A DNA stretch of 64,000 nt from Bermanella sp. WJH001 (lineage in GTDB: Bacteria; Pseudomonadota; Gammaproteobacteria; Pseudomonadales; Oceanobacteraceae). The notes below the pieces were generated by a model, which was not told the origin of the DNA, made no database searches, and saw only the letters and a list, made by a program, of their open reading frames with translations. The DNA lies in contig NZ_JASJOO010000003.1 of the NCBI RefSeq assembly GCF_030070105.1, positions 109,155-173,154 on the forward strand, read 5' to 3'. This document shows positions 17,954-26,795 of the stretch, piece after piece (position 1 is the first letter of the stretch; every line of letters begins with the position of its first letter). The position numbers and the translations under genes were made by a program.

Positions 17954-19129
17954 ATGGGTAATGGTGAATATAGACCAAAAGTGCTACTCATAGATGATAC
18001 CCCAGATGTTCGTGATGCTTTTCGTGCACTATTAGAAGCTGAAGGGTATTTATTTTTTGAGGCCTATTGCGGCAAGGACGGCATTAACCAGGCAGTATCT
18101 CTTCTACCAGATTTAATTTTACTGGACGTTATGATGCCTGAAATGGATGGGTTCGAAACCTGCAAGCGGCTTCGTGCTCTGCCTGACACTGCCGATATTC
18201 CAATCATCATGGTAACAGCCTTAGATGATAGAGACAGTAAAGTAAAAGGAATCAAATCCGGCGCGGATGATTTTCTCAGCAAGCCTATCGACAGCATTGT
18301 GTTTAAAGCTCGCGTAAAAACCATTACCAAATTAAATCGCTTTAGAAAACTTAAAGAACATGAGAAAGAAAATGAAACAACGTTAAAACAAACCGTAAAT
18401 TTACTGTCAGACTTATTAAGCCTGACCATTAATGAAAAAAAAGAAGACAGCTACCGGGTACTGCAGGTTTTACTTTATTTAACCGAAAAATTAAAAATCA
18501 AAGACGTTGATCAAGTAAGATACGCCGCCCTGCTTTTAAATATTGGTAAGCTTGCGCTGCCTCATGAGATTCTTGCCAAATATAACGAAAATAAAAAATT
18601 CTCACCAGATGAGCGCATGATATACAAAAGCTACCCGGCGATAACCAAAAAGTTATTGAGTGAAATCCCTAGTTTTCATACCGTAGGGGAGATAATCTCA
18701 TATTCAATGATTGAATATCATGAGTTATCAACCTTAAAACCCACACTCAATCACCCTGCTTTTCTTGGTCACCTAATCTATTGCGCTAAAGCATTTGATA
18801 ATTTTCTTTCTGAAGGGTATTCACCCAAACAAGTAGAAAATGAAATGTTAAAAACGCCAGAAAAATACCATCCTAAAATTGTTACCCTGCTCAAGCATGC
18901 TACTCCAGTTATGTATGAATCATCGCCGGTTATGCTCAGTGCCTCTGATCTCAGGATTGGCATGCTTTGCCACAGCGACATACTCAGCTTACAGGGCACC
19001 GCTATTTTAACAAAAGGTGAAATCATCAACCAAGCCAACATTGAAAGAATTATGGTTTTTGTAAAAGGCGTCGGCATACAAGAACCAATCGCAATTCTTA
19101 GAAGAATAAACACATCAAAAAAAATATAG
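17954..19129 (+). CDS. Response regulator with degenerate HD-GYP output domain
   Basis: The 391-residue protein has an N-terminal receiver domain (LLIDD acidic pocket, phospho-acceptor Asp58 in LLDVMMPEMDG, Lys in SKP), a short coiled coil, then an HD-GYP-like domain. The active HD motif (LHDIGK in the family) reads LLNIGK here, and the HHE motif reads EYHE without the second metal ligand, so cyclic-di-GMP hydrolysis is unlikely. The C-terminal SDLRIGMLCHSDIL segment is typical of HD-GYP regulators. It is divergent from the split histidine kinase with a 199-nt shared upstream region, so the two may be partners. It may work by protein binding. Confidence 0.8.
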   Translation: MGNGEYRPKVLLIDDTPDVRDAFRALLEAEGYLFFEAYCGKDGINQAVSLLPDLILLDVMMPEMDGFETCKRLRALPDTADIPIIMVTALDDRDSKVKGIKSGADDFLSKPIDSIVFKARVKTITKLNRFRKLKEHEKENETTLKQTVNLLSDLLSLTINEKKEDSYRVLQVLLYLTEKLKIKDVDQVRYAALLLNIGKLALPHEILAKYNENKKFSPDERMIYKSYPAITKKLLSEIPSFHTVGEIISYSMIEYHELSTLKPTLNHPAFLGHLIYCAKAFDNFLSEGYSPKQVENEMLKTPEKYHPKIVTLLKHATPVMYESSPVMLSASDLRIGMLCHSDILSLQGTAILTKGEIINQANIERIMVFVKGVGIQEPIAILRRINTSKKI

Positions 19130-19232
19130 GTAAAATAAGCGCCCCTCCCATCAAGCCCTTTAATGCCAAGACAACATTCATCTAAACCAGTATCATAGAT
19201 AATTTATTGACATTATTCTGGCTGGTGACTTA

Positions 19233-19562
19233 ATGATCAAACTGTGTCATATAAACGATATTAATGACAACCAAAGCAAAGGCTTTTCTATTGAAGGCCA
19301 CTCGCTATTTGCCGTAAAAAAATACAGTCAGATATTTGTCTACCTTAATAGCTGCCCACATTTAGGTGTACAGCTCGAGATGGTACCTGACCAATTTCTA
19401 GATAGCAGCCACAGCCTAATCATGTGTGCCATGCACGGTGCTTTATTTCGTATTGAAGATGGTTTATGTATTAGCGGGCCATGCTTAGATCAAGCGCTGT
19501 CGAGCATTCCGTTTGAAATTGTTGATCAACACATCTGTATTTCGGAATCCGCTTTACACTAG
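19233..19562 (+). CDS. Rieske-type [2Fe-2S] protein
   Basis: This 109-residue protein is a stand-alone Rieske ferredoxin. The cluster ligands are in CPHLG (Cys41, His43) and CAMHGALF (Cys65, His68), followed by a proline-poor final strand pair. Small Rieske proteins of this type donate electrons to oxygenases or act in poorly defined redox steps in the cytoplasm. There is no oxygenase gene beside it. It is 103 nt after the response regulator and seems transcribed on its own. Confidence 0.85.
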   Translation: MIKLCHINDINDNQSKGFSIEGHSLFAVKKYSQIFVYLNSCPHLGVQLEMVPDQFLDSSHSLIMCAMHGALFRIEDGLCISGPCLDQALSSIPFEIVDQHICISESALH

Positions 19563-19773
19563 TCTTTCGGCTACTTGTCTTCGTAGCCACCTCGGCAAGT
19601 TTGTTTGTAGTTTGTTAGATTGAAAGATATACCCACGTTAGGGTTTTACAATTCCTCACCCTAACCGCCCCTTAACTTGATACCACTCTTTGCACGACAA
19701 GAATCAAGATTGCTATAACTGATCAATGGCATGGCTTTTGAATTAATTCATCTAAAGTTCATTGGCTCACGTT

Positions 19774-20985
19774 ATGTTAATCATACACAGTCTCATTATT
19801 TTAATTTTATCGTTACCGGTATGGGCCGCTGATGAGGACCCAGCCGTTGTGCCAGAAGCGGCTGACACTCAAGTAACCAGCGATGAATCAAGCTCTGAAC
19901 CCAGCACAGCCGCATCGCAAGAAGACCGTAAACCCCTTGTGTATGTCACCCCCAATAAAGCCCAGCAGCGGGTTAACGAAACCCTGCGCTATTTAAAAAC
20001 GTTTCAGCGTGAAAGTGAGATCATTGAAATAGGCGGAATGAATGGCCCGTTTTCCGGTTTATATTTGCCGGAAAATACCGGCAAACCTCAAGGTGGTGTT
20101 TTAATATTGCACGACATCGCCCAGCATGCCCATTGGCCCAACACCGTATCCCCCATACGAGAATATTTACCTGACTATGGCTGGAATACACTAAGTATTT
20201 TCTTTGAGCAGTACATTAAAAAGCCATTACCGGATATCCCAGAACCCCTTGTCCCACCGGCCCCTGAGGCACCAGAAACCACCAATGACGAGACTGACCT
20301 TTCACAAGATAACGCACAAGATACCTCTGCAGAGATGGCTAACTCAGAATTAGATATTGAAAATTCAGACACAGCTGAAATTGAAGCTGTAGACGTGCCA
20401 GCGGACTTAGCGAACAACGATCCATTAGGCGCGATAGCAAATTCTCTTGATAGCGTGCCTGATTTTCAACCCGCTATTTCGCCTGAAGTATTATCACAAC
20501 CGGCTATTCCTGTTGAGGATGTATTCACAGACAATATGATTCAAAGAGTGGAGGACAGCTTAAATAAACTCAATGAATTGGGTCAGTATAATTTGGTCAT
20601 CATTGCAAATGGCTATAGTGCAAACTGGGCGGCTAAGATTTTAGAAAAGCGACTACAAAATAATAGTGTTGGCTATGCACTGATCTTAATTGATGCAAAA
20701 AGCAGTGACTATCCAAAGGTGGCATTAAATGAAAGTCTTGCCAAGTTAGACATCCCTATGCTGGACATCATTACTGACACTTCAGAAGAAATGAAGCTAA
20801 GCATTAAAACTCGTAAAGGCACGATGTTAAGAAATCAAAATACAAAATACATGCAATTATACTTACCCGCAATCAAACCGGACCTTACCCAAACCAACAA
20901 TATTATTTCAAGACGAATTAGAGGCTGGTTAGCGACCCATGCAGCAGGAGAAGAAATCGCAGTGAAAGAAAAAGGCAAGTATTAA
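19774..20985 (+). CDS. DUF3530-family secreted protein (alpha/beta-hydrolase-like)
   Basis: The protein of about 403 residues has a signal peptide (MLIIHSLIILILSLPVWA) and the DUF3530 pattern, with GGVLILHDIAQHAHWPN and the strand YNLVIIANGYSANWAAKILE. The nucleophile-elbow position reads GYSAN instead of GxSxG, as in other members. A long acidic, Ala/Pro/Glu-rich insert (about 160-260) interrupts the fold. DUF3530 proteins are usual in Pseudomonas-like bacteria and have no proven activity. I start at the ATG at 19774; the TTG at 19762 is less likely. The 3' end meets the MntP-like gene tail-to-tail with a 2-nt gap. Confidence 0.75.
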   Translation: MLIIHSLIILILSLPVWAADEDPAVVPEAADTQVTSDESSSEPSTAASQEDRKPLVYVTPNKAQQRVNETLRYLKTFQRESEIIEIGGMNGPFSGLYLPENTGKPQGGVLILHDIAQHAHWPNTVSPIREYLPDYGWNTLSIFFEQYIKKPLPDIPEPLVPPAPEAPETTNDETDLSQDNAQDTSAEMANSELDIENSDTAEIEAVDVPADLANNDPLGAIANSLDSVPDFQPAISPEVLSQPAIPVEDVFTDNMIQRVEDSLNKLNELGQYNLVIIANGYSANWAAKILEKRLQNNSVGYALILIDAKSSDYPKVALNESLAKLDIPMLDIITDTSEEMKLSIKTRKGTMLRNQNTKYMQLYLPAIKPDLTQTNNIISRRIRGWLATHAAGEEIAVKEKGKY

Positions 20986-20987
20986 AT

Positions 20988-21689
20988 TCATACCTGCCAT
21001 GCAGTTTGTTGACTTTGTTTTTGCCTAACTTGAATAATATAAATAACCACACCGCTCAAACAAAAAATACTAAGTTCACTTAGCTGCCAATTAAACGTAT
21101 ATCGAAACAGCGCCAACCAGCCAAAATATCCAATCACGCTGAATTGCAGCCATAACATAAAAGGCAATAGCCGAGAGTTATCCTTTAGGCTTAATAGCCA
21201 TCGTTTTCCTATTAAAAAACTCACGACACATAATAAACAAACCACCGCACCGACCCACAAAAACGACAACCAAATCATCCACTGTGACCAGTCTAATACT
21301 TGCGCTGACTTAGCAGGCCCAGACCAGAGGGCATCCCAACTAACCGCAAGAATTAAACCCATGGTAATCCAAGATGAATGGTGCAACTCACTCTCACTAT
21401 CGTGTAGTAATTCAGTATACAAAAAATGGGCGACTAAAATAAAAGCCACCACACCCACTATAGGTGCCAATATTGGGAGCTGATGCACACTCAAATACGC
21501 CAGAAAATACCCCGCCATAGGAAATACCGTGTGGGTAATGACAACACCTGCAATCCAATAAAATCCTTGCCAGTTATTTTTAAAATGACCAGAACGTACA
21601 AATGTTGCTAATGCAGCATCAATACCGATACCCAATGCCATTAATGTACTGGCGCATACAAATACTAGATACTCATCTGACATCATCAT
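20988..21689 (-). CDS. MntP-like (DUF204-like) integral membrane protein
   Basis: The 233-residue protein has six predicted membrane segments. Two segments each carry an intramembrane aspartate in a small-residue context, ALGIGIDAALATF (about 18-30) and ILAVSWDALWSGP (about 112-124), which recalls the two halves of the manganese exporter MntP. It is longer and more divergent than MntP, so manganese export is only a guess; a LysE-like or unassigned transporter is an alternative. It is 12 nt downstream of the di-heme lipoprotein gene on the same strand, so they are probably co-transcribed. Confidence 0.55.
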   Translation of the reverse strand: MMMSDEYLVFVCASTLMALGIGIDAALATFVRSGHFKNNWQGFYWIAGVVITHTVFPMAGYFLAYLSVHQLPILAPIVGVVAFILVAHFLYTELLHDSESELHHSSWITMGLILAVSWDALWSGPAKSAQVLDWSQWMIWLSFLWVGAVVCLLCVVSFLIGKRWLLSLKDNSRLLPFMLWLQFSVIGYFGWLALFRYTFNWQLSELSIFCLSGVVIYIIQVRQKQSQQTAWQV

Positions 21690-21701
21690 GGTGAATCTCT
21701 T

Positions 21702-23315
21702 TTATTGGTTAGGCCAAGCTAAGCGAATATCCCATTCATAACGATGCTCTTTATTTAAGGGTGCAACATCATTATCTATTTTTTCAAATACATTTTTATT
21801 GGGTGTTAAAACCGCATCACGACCAAATAAATAACTCTGCTCTTTCACTATCGTTAAGTATGCTTTATTTAATGCCAGTGCTCGCTCTTTAGACGGGGTA
21901 ATTAATTCGTAAATAGACGGTAGTGCGTTAATCTCATCGTATTTTAATGAGCCGTCTGTATTGAACCAGCGCGCTATCATTTCTGAGTTCTGTCTAAACT
22001 CATCACCACCTTGAACACGTTCCATGTAGGTGACAAATTCGCCTTTTTGTTCGCCGCGATTAGGGGCGTCTATTAATTTGGTTAAATCAATATAACCCCA
22101 ACCATCGGCACCGACTAACTTACGCGGAAATGAAAAGGTCTGATCAATAGTGGTCCCAATGGTTTTATGACAGCCTGCACAAAAGAATTGCTCTTCACGG
22201 GCTTGTTTACGTAGTTGGCCACTCTCATCTTCAATGAATCCCCAGATTAACCAACCAAAGCCATTAGCAAATCCTCGATCGCCAAAGTCAGATACGGCAG
22301 GTAAATTGCCAAAATGTTTTTCTTTTGATTCTCCGTAATAGGCTTGGCGAATTCTAGAGTGTGAAAACAGCGTATGTTTTTTCATGTAGCGCAGCTCTTT
22401 TAAACGGGGCGAAACCTTGACGCTGCCATCTTCATTCAACCCAACATAACGGACACTGTGTAAAAACTCGGTACCTTGTGGGTATAACATATGTTCTAAC
22501 TTAATCGACTCAGCATCCCCTACGTAATGGGAGCGACGTTTAACCACATTAACACTGCTTTCGATGACACCATTACCATTAACATCAACATTAATTAATC
22601 TTTCATTCACCGGCATAATGGTGGTTTCATCTAACTCTAAAATTGAAATCTCTGTTAGGGCTAAATTAATGTAATACACATCTAGATTGCGCTGCCCTTC
22701 AATTTCATAAAATTCTTTTGGCAGACGAATCATCACATCATCTGTTGAGCCATTGGTCGGCCAAAACATACTGGGCATAGGTTTATAATTAAACGCTACC
22801 CACATGCTGCCATCTTTTGCTAAACCATTATCATCAAAGGCCTCTGCACCATTTGCGAAGTGTTTAATTTCAGGCACCACCCCTTGCCATTCATCACTCT
22901 TCATCCATTTAATCAGTGGTGAATAGTTATCTTCGTTTATATAGTTAAGAATGGTGTTATCACTTATATGTTTTATTTTATCGGTTCTATCAATAAATAG
23001 GTTTTTCCAGCTATTTGTTAGACCCACATCAGAAAAGTCGTAACTGCCTTGCAACGTGCCATCGCCCATTTGATTTGAGTGATTTTTATCGTCATAAGAT
23101 TGGTGGCACACATAACACGGGTTATGCTCACCTTGAGTTTTGGTGTAACACTGCGGGGGGATGACCGCTTCTGGATTATAGGTTTCATTATGTTCAACAT
23201 ATGCCATTGCCGGAATATTTTCTGCTTGCACTGACTCAAACAACTTTGGCGACTGACCGTCATTACTACAGGCCGTTTGAAAAAAGATAAAACTGATTAA
23301 TACCAAGCGCTTCAT
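21702..23315 (-). CDS. Di-heme c-type cytochrome lipoprotein
   Basis: The 537-residue protein has a lipobox (FFQTAC, Cys16) and two heme-binding CxxCH motifs: CYVCH (67-71) and CAGCH (379-383). Between them is a long beta-rich region without a recognised fold. It should be exported, lipid-anchored and carry two c-hemes, acting in periplasmic electron transfer or as an oxidase/peroxidase-like enzyme. It follows the collagen-repeat DUF839 lipoprotein and precedes the MntP-like membrane protein on the same strand, so the three form a probable unit, though a terminator lies between the first two. Substrate is unknown. Confidence 0.75.
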   Translation of the reverse strand: MKRLVLISFIFFQTACSNDGQSPKLFESVQAENIPAMAYVEHNETYNPEAVIPPQCYTKTQGEHNPCYVCHQSYDDKNHSNQMGDGTLQGSYDFSDVGLTNSWKNLFIDRTDKIKHISDNTILNYINEDNYSPLIKWMKSDEWQGVVPEIKHFANGAEAFDDNGLAKDGSMWVAFNYKPMPSMFWPTNGSTDDVMIRLPKEFYEIEGQRNLDVYYINLALTEISILELDETTIMPVNERLINVDVNGNGVIESSVNVVKRRSHYVGDAESIKLEHMLYPQGTEFLHSVRYVGLNEDGSVKVSPRLKELRYMKKHTLFSHSRIRQAYYGESKEKHFGNLPAVSDFGDRGFANGFGWLIWGFIEDESGQLRKQAREEQFFCAGCHKTIGTTIDQTFSFPRKLVGADGWGYIDLTKLIDAPNRGEQKGEFVTYMERVQGGDEFRQNSEMIARWFNTDGSLKYDEINALPSIYELITPSKERALALNKAYLTIVKEQSYLFGRDAVLTPNKNVFEKIDNDVAPLNKEHRYEWDIRLAWPNQ

Positions 23316-23340
23316 AATCGACCCATTATTCTATTTATAA

Positions 23341-23364
23341 AAAGGGCAGCCTAAGCTGCCCTTT
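23341..23364 (-). terminator. Intrinsic terminator of the DUF839 lipoprotein gene
   Basis: A perfect 10-bp stem, AAAGGGCAGC (23341-23350) and GCTGCCCTTT (23355-23364), with a CTAA loop is flanked by A/T runs. It sits 36 nt after the stop codon of the DUF839 gene and 26 nt before the start of the di-heme gene. Confidence 0.8.
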
Positions 23365-23399
23365 TTACAATTTAATGACTAACTAAAAATAATTATCAA

Positions 23400-25334
23400 T
23401 TAGTCATTTACTTTTGGGTTATACAACCAAAGAGTATTGTTTTCTTGGAAGCCGTCTTCACCAAGTAGAATACGACCATCGTCCATTACAATTACGTTAT
23501 CTGGCTGCGACAATCCATTCACATCACAACGCTCAGCACCGCTTAAAGATGAACGATATGTTGAGCCCATTACCACAGGTTCAATACGCGATACATCGTA
23601 GCCCGCTTCTAGTTTCATGCGATATACACCACCACAGTCTTTAACACGGGCAGACAACTGAATGTCACCAACATTATCAACCATGCCGCTATCCATATCG
23701 GCAATTGCAAAATAAACGTACGCATTGGTTACGGTTTCGTTAGCAACTAAGTCAACACCTTCAACGGCTTCTTGTGCACGTTTTTGGTTAACGTAAATAC
23801 CTTCAAATTTTTTCCATTCAGCCGTTGCTCCTTTTGCTTTGGCTGCCTTGCGAGACTCTAAGAAAGCAATACGGTTGTCCATCACTTGGCCAGCGGTGAT
23901 CTTACCGCCACCATTTAAAACCGTTGGATAATTGGCATCACCTGCTGCCCAAGCAGCGGCATCAGCATCGGTTAAATAACTGGTATCACCATCATTGTGA
24001 TATTCAACCGCATCGTATTGTGCAATCCAGCTTTCGATTTCAGTGTCATTACCATGAGCAAGCTCAATCCAAGTAATATCAAAACCGGTAGTTTGTGGCT
24101 CAGTGCTGCCCATATCTTGTGTGACTTTTGCACCGTACAAAGTACCTACACTTAAATCTTCCGCCGTATCGGCAACAAATTTAAACATCACACCGTCAGT
24201 ATCATCTTGAGATAAATAAACGGTTTTACGATCCGGCATTACAATTGAATTTTCATGCTCAAAACGGCCCATAGCATAACGCTTAACCGGTTGAGGGTTG
24301 GCACCTAGTGGATTTTCAATTTCAACAATGTAGTGCAAGCGATATGTATTTGGCACAACATTCGGGTTGGCGTTGGTTGGATCTTGATAGGCTTTTAAAA
24401 CATCACGACGGCTACTGCTAACATTAGCGTTATCCCACTGATGAGTATTGTCACCAAAGTTGCCCCACTCTTCAGACGTCAATGGCGTGCCCCAAGGGGA
24501 AACCGAACCAAAACAGTTTGCAGTGGTGCCCCACTGACCGAAGTCTAGCATCATCACATCACTGGTATCCACCATCCAACCTGAGTTGGATTTGTTTAAT
24601 TTTAAACGGCTCATGCCACCTGGTACGGATTCCCAGTTGGTAAATAAGTAACCTTCGTTGGCACCTGTTGAAACAAAACCGTTAAAATCAGGCCAGCCAG
24701 CAGTGCTCACTGCTGCGGTGCCATTTTTGTCGTAAATCATGCCAAGGCCATTAGGAATCGCACCACCAAATGTGTTGCCCGCTTGTGCAACCACTTGGTA
24801 CTCACCATATGCACTCATTACGGTTTGACGTTCTTTATCGGTTTGTGGCACAGGCGAAGATATTAAATTTTTTGGCAATTTATTAATATTTAAACCTTTT
24901 AACACACCCACCGTACCTTTATTTAATAATACGCCATCCGCATCTGGGATTTCGTTAGCATCGGAGGGATGCTGTAAGTTAAAAAATAAATCCCCTTCTT
25001 CTGTAATAAATGCACCGGTTACTTCCGCACCGGCTGGCACCGTGGCCAAACGCGTTAAACCTGCTGTCATCAAACCTGCATCTGCGCCATCTTTACCGTC
25101 TGAACCATTTGCTCCGTCAATGCCATCGGCACCGTTTATTCCGTCGGCACCGTTTATTCCGTCGGCACCATTTGCACCATCCGCGCCGTTAGCCCCTGGC
25201 GCACCATCAATGCCGCTTTTACCCGCCGCACCAACTTCGCCATTTTTACCGTCATCGCTACCGCATGCAGTTAGCATCCCCAAGGTTGCAATTAACATTG
25301 CACTGATTAGTGGTTTTTGCACGAATCCCATCAT
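23400..25334 (-). CDS. PhoX-like (DUF839) lipoprotein with collagen-like repeats
   Basis: The 644-residue protein has a signal peptide with lipobox (LTAC, Cys24), then 19 uninterrupted collagen-type G-X-Y triplets (about residues 29-85, mostly GAD, GAN, GIN), then a DUF839/PhoX-like beta-propeller region. Propeller marks are GRFEHENSIV and YLSQDDTDGVMFKFVAD. PhoX relatives are calcium/iron-dependent phosphatases, but here the substrate is open. The collagen stalk would hold the propeller away from the membrane; the triplets lack the Pro needed for a stable human-type helix except once. GAAGGGC precedes the ATG. It leads the group with the di-heme cytochrome. Confidence 0.85.
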   Translation of the reverse strand: MMGFVQKPLISAMLIATLGMLTACGSDDGKNGEVGAAGKSGIDGAPGANGADGANGADGINGADGINGADGIDGANGSDGKDGADAGLMTAGLTRLATVPAGAEVTGAFITEEGDLFFNLQHPSDANEIPDADGVLLNKGTVGVLKGLNINKLPKNLISSPVPQTDKERQTVMSAYGEYQVVAQAGNTFGGAIPNGLGMIYDKNGTAAVSTAGWPDFNGFVSTGANEGYLFTNWESVPGGMSRLKLNKSNSGWMVDTSDVMMLDFGQWGTTANCFGSVSPWGTPLTSEEWGNFGDNTHQWDNANVSSSRRDVLKAYQDPTNANPNVVPNTYRLHYIVEIENPLGANPQPVKRYAMGRFEHENSIVMPDRKTVYLSQDDTDGVMFKFVADTAEDLSVGTLYGAKVTQDMGSTEPQTTGFDITWIELAHGNDTEIESWIAQYDAVEYHNDGDTSYLTDADAAAWAAGDANYPTVLNGGGKITAGQVMDNRIAFLESRKAAKAKGATAEWKKFEGIYVNQKRAQEAVEGVDLVANETVTNAYVYFAIADMDSGMVDNVGDIQLSARVKDCGGVYRMKLEAGYDVSRIEPVVMGSTYRSSLSGAERCDVNGLSQPDNVIVMDDGRILLGEDGFQENNTLWLYNPKVND

Positions 25335-25470
25335 CTTGCCCTTCTAATTATTTGATTAGGAGTGATTTCCTGTGGGACACGTTAGTAAGCAAAGATGACA
25401 AATACATAAAAGCTATATGAAGAAAATAAGTAAGTTTTATGAATAGCATGATATAAGGTGATGAAAATAA

Positions 25471-25495
25471 AAAAGCAGGTCTAAGACCTGCTTTT
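25471..25495. terminator. Intrinsic terminator of the spy-like gene
   Basis: AAAAGCAGGTC (25471-25481) and GACCTGCTTTT (25485-25495) form an 11-bp perfect stem with a TAA loop. It follows the spy-like stop codon by 34 nt on the minus strand. The rest of the 195-nt gap upstream of the DUF839 gene shows only A/T-rich DNA. Confidence 0.8.
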
Positions 25496-25529
25496 AATCA
25501 CGCTTGTTTTCCAAGACATTTAAATTTGA

Positions 25530-25982
25530 TCACTGGTTATGATCATGTTCAACGTTATGTTTTCTATTTGGCTTTGGGTGTTTGGCTAACATGCTTTTAA
25601 ATTTTTCTTTTTGCGTGTCATCCAAAATGGCATACAGAGCCTGTTGGTGCTGCAATTTTGCTAGCATACGTTCTTTATGTATAGCGGCTAACTCACTGGC
25701 TAGGGCTTGTGCTTTTTCGTCAGAATAATTTGTAAGTAGCGCTTGTTTTTGCTCATGAATGGCTTTCATGGTTTCTTTATTTTGCTTTCTTTGATCCTTA
25801 TGACTTTCGCGCATAGATTTAAGCTGCGTCACTTGAGCATCACTCAGTTCCAGTTCTTGAACTAAACGCCTGTCGCCACCTTTACCTTCATGCCCAGACG
25901 GACAAGCGATTGCCGCAATAGAAACTACACTCCCTAGTACTGCGGCCATTATTAATTTAATTGACTTACGACGTGCTTTCAT
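25530..25982 (-). CDS. Spy/CpxP-family periplasmic stress protein
   Basis: The 150-residue protein has a signal peptide ending near AAIACPSG, then a helical body with LTxxQ-like repeats: LSDAQVTQLKSM and, later, LDDTQKEKFKSML. This is the Spy/CpxP pattern of a cradle-shaped periplasmic chaperone or Cpx inhibitor. The C-terminus is rich in His and Lys (NRKHNVEHDHNQ), which suggests metal binding. It is divergent from cpxR-cpxA, with a CpxR box in the shared region, the classical arrangement for cpxP. The cysteine after the signal region might be lipidated, but the lipobox is weak. Confidence 0.8.
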   Translation of the reverse strand: MKARRKSIKLIMAAVLGSVVSIAAIACPSGHEGKGGDRRLVQELELSDAQVTQLKSMRESHKDQRKQNKETMKAIHEQKQALLTNYSDEKAQALASELAAIHKERMLAKLQHQQALYAILDDTQKEKFKSMLAKHPKPNRKHNVEHDHNQ

Positions 25983-26055
25983 TGGTCTCTCCTGTGGGTT
26001 TCAACGAAGTCACAGCCAGTATATGTACTACAATATTAAGTAGGGCTAAGAGAGC

Positions 26056-26070
26056 GTAAAGTAGGGTAAA
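26056..26070 (+). promoter_or_regulatory. CpxR box, GTAAA-N5-GTAAA
   Basis: The sequence GTAAAGTAGGGTAAA is an exact match to the CpxR operator known from E. coli. It lies 51 nt before cpxR and 74 nt before the divergent spy-like gene, so it can autoregulate cpxRA and activate the chaperone gene. Confidence 0.8.
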
Positions 26071-26120
26071 GAGCCCATTTCTCACTTGTATCTTTTATGT
26101 GATGCCATGAAAATAACAAT

Positions 26121-26792
26121 ATGAATACAATACTATTAGTTGATGATGACCAAGCCCTTTCCGAGCTTTTATGCGAATACTTATCTGCAGAAGGCTTTGC
26201 AGTAGAAGCCGCTTTTAATGGCAGCGATGGTTTGGCAATGGCCCATAACAAGCATTATGACTTAATCATACTGGATGTCATGTTGCCCAACATGAACGGG
26301 ATTGAGGTGCTAAAAAAAATGCGCCAAGGCAACATCAATACCCCAACCTTAATGCTAACCGCTAAAGGCGATGATGTAGACCGTATCCTAGGGCTAGAAT
26401 TAGGCGCAGATGATTATGTGCCCAAACCTTGTAATCCTCGTGAATTACTGGCGCGTATTAATGCCATTTTGCGCCGTTCACAAACTATTTCTCACAGCAT
26501 TGATGATCAATTTTTAATTGATACTCGCAGACTAGAAGCCAGCTACCAATCTAAACCATTAAAGCTAACAGGTGCTGAATTTAAGACACTTGAATCCTTG
26601 CACCAACGCCTAGGCATGATTGTTACCAAAGAAACCCTATGTGAAGAAGCTCTGGGTCGCCGCTTAACTCGCTATGACCGCAGTATTGATGTACATGTGA
26701 GCAACCTTCGCAAAAAACTGATGGAGGTTGGCGCTTCTGCCGATATCATCATCAATCAAAGGGGTAACGGCTATTTGTTAAAGCCGGAATAA
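26121..26792 (+). CDS. cpxR: OmpR-family response regulator CpxR
   Basis: The 223-residue protein has a receiver domain with the acidic pocket (LLVDDD), phospho-acceptor Asp52 (LIILDVMLP), Thr in LMLTAKGD and Lys in PKPC, then a winged-helix DNA-binding domain ending in DVHVSNLRKKL. This is the layout and length of CpxR. It is followed after 3 nt by the CpxA-like kinase and is divergent from a Spy/CpxP-like gene, which strongly supports an envelope-stress role. Binding to the box upstream of its own gene would give positive autoregulation. Confidence 0.9.
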   Translation: MNTILLVDDDQALSELLCEYLSAEGFAVEAAFNGSDGLAMAHNKHYDLIILDVMLPNMNGIEVLKKMRQGNINTPTLMLTAKGDDVDRILGLELGADDYVPKPCNPRELLARINAILRRSQTISHSIDDQFLIDTRRLEASYQSKPLKLTGAEFKTLESLHQRLGMIVTKETLCEEALGRRLTRYDRSIDVHVSNLRKKLMEVGASADIIINQRGNGYLLKPE

Positions 26793-26795
26793 TCT

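Noticed and set aside
25042-25347. Plus-strand Pro/Ser/Ala repeat frame opposite the DUF839 gene
   Set aside because: It is the mirror of the collagen-triplet repeat on the coding strand.
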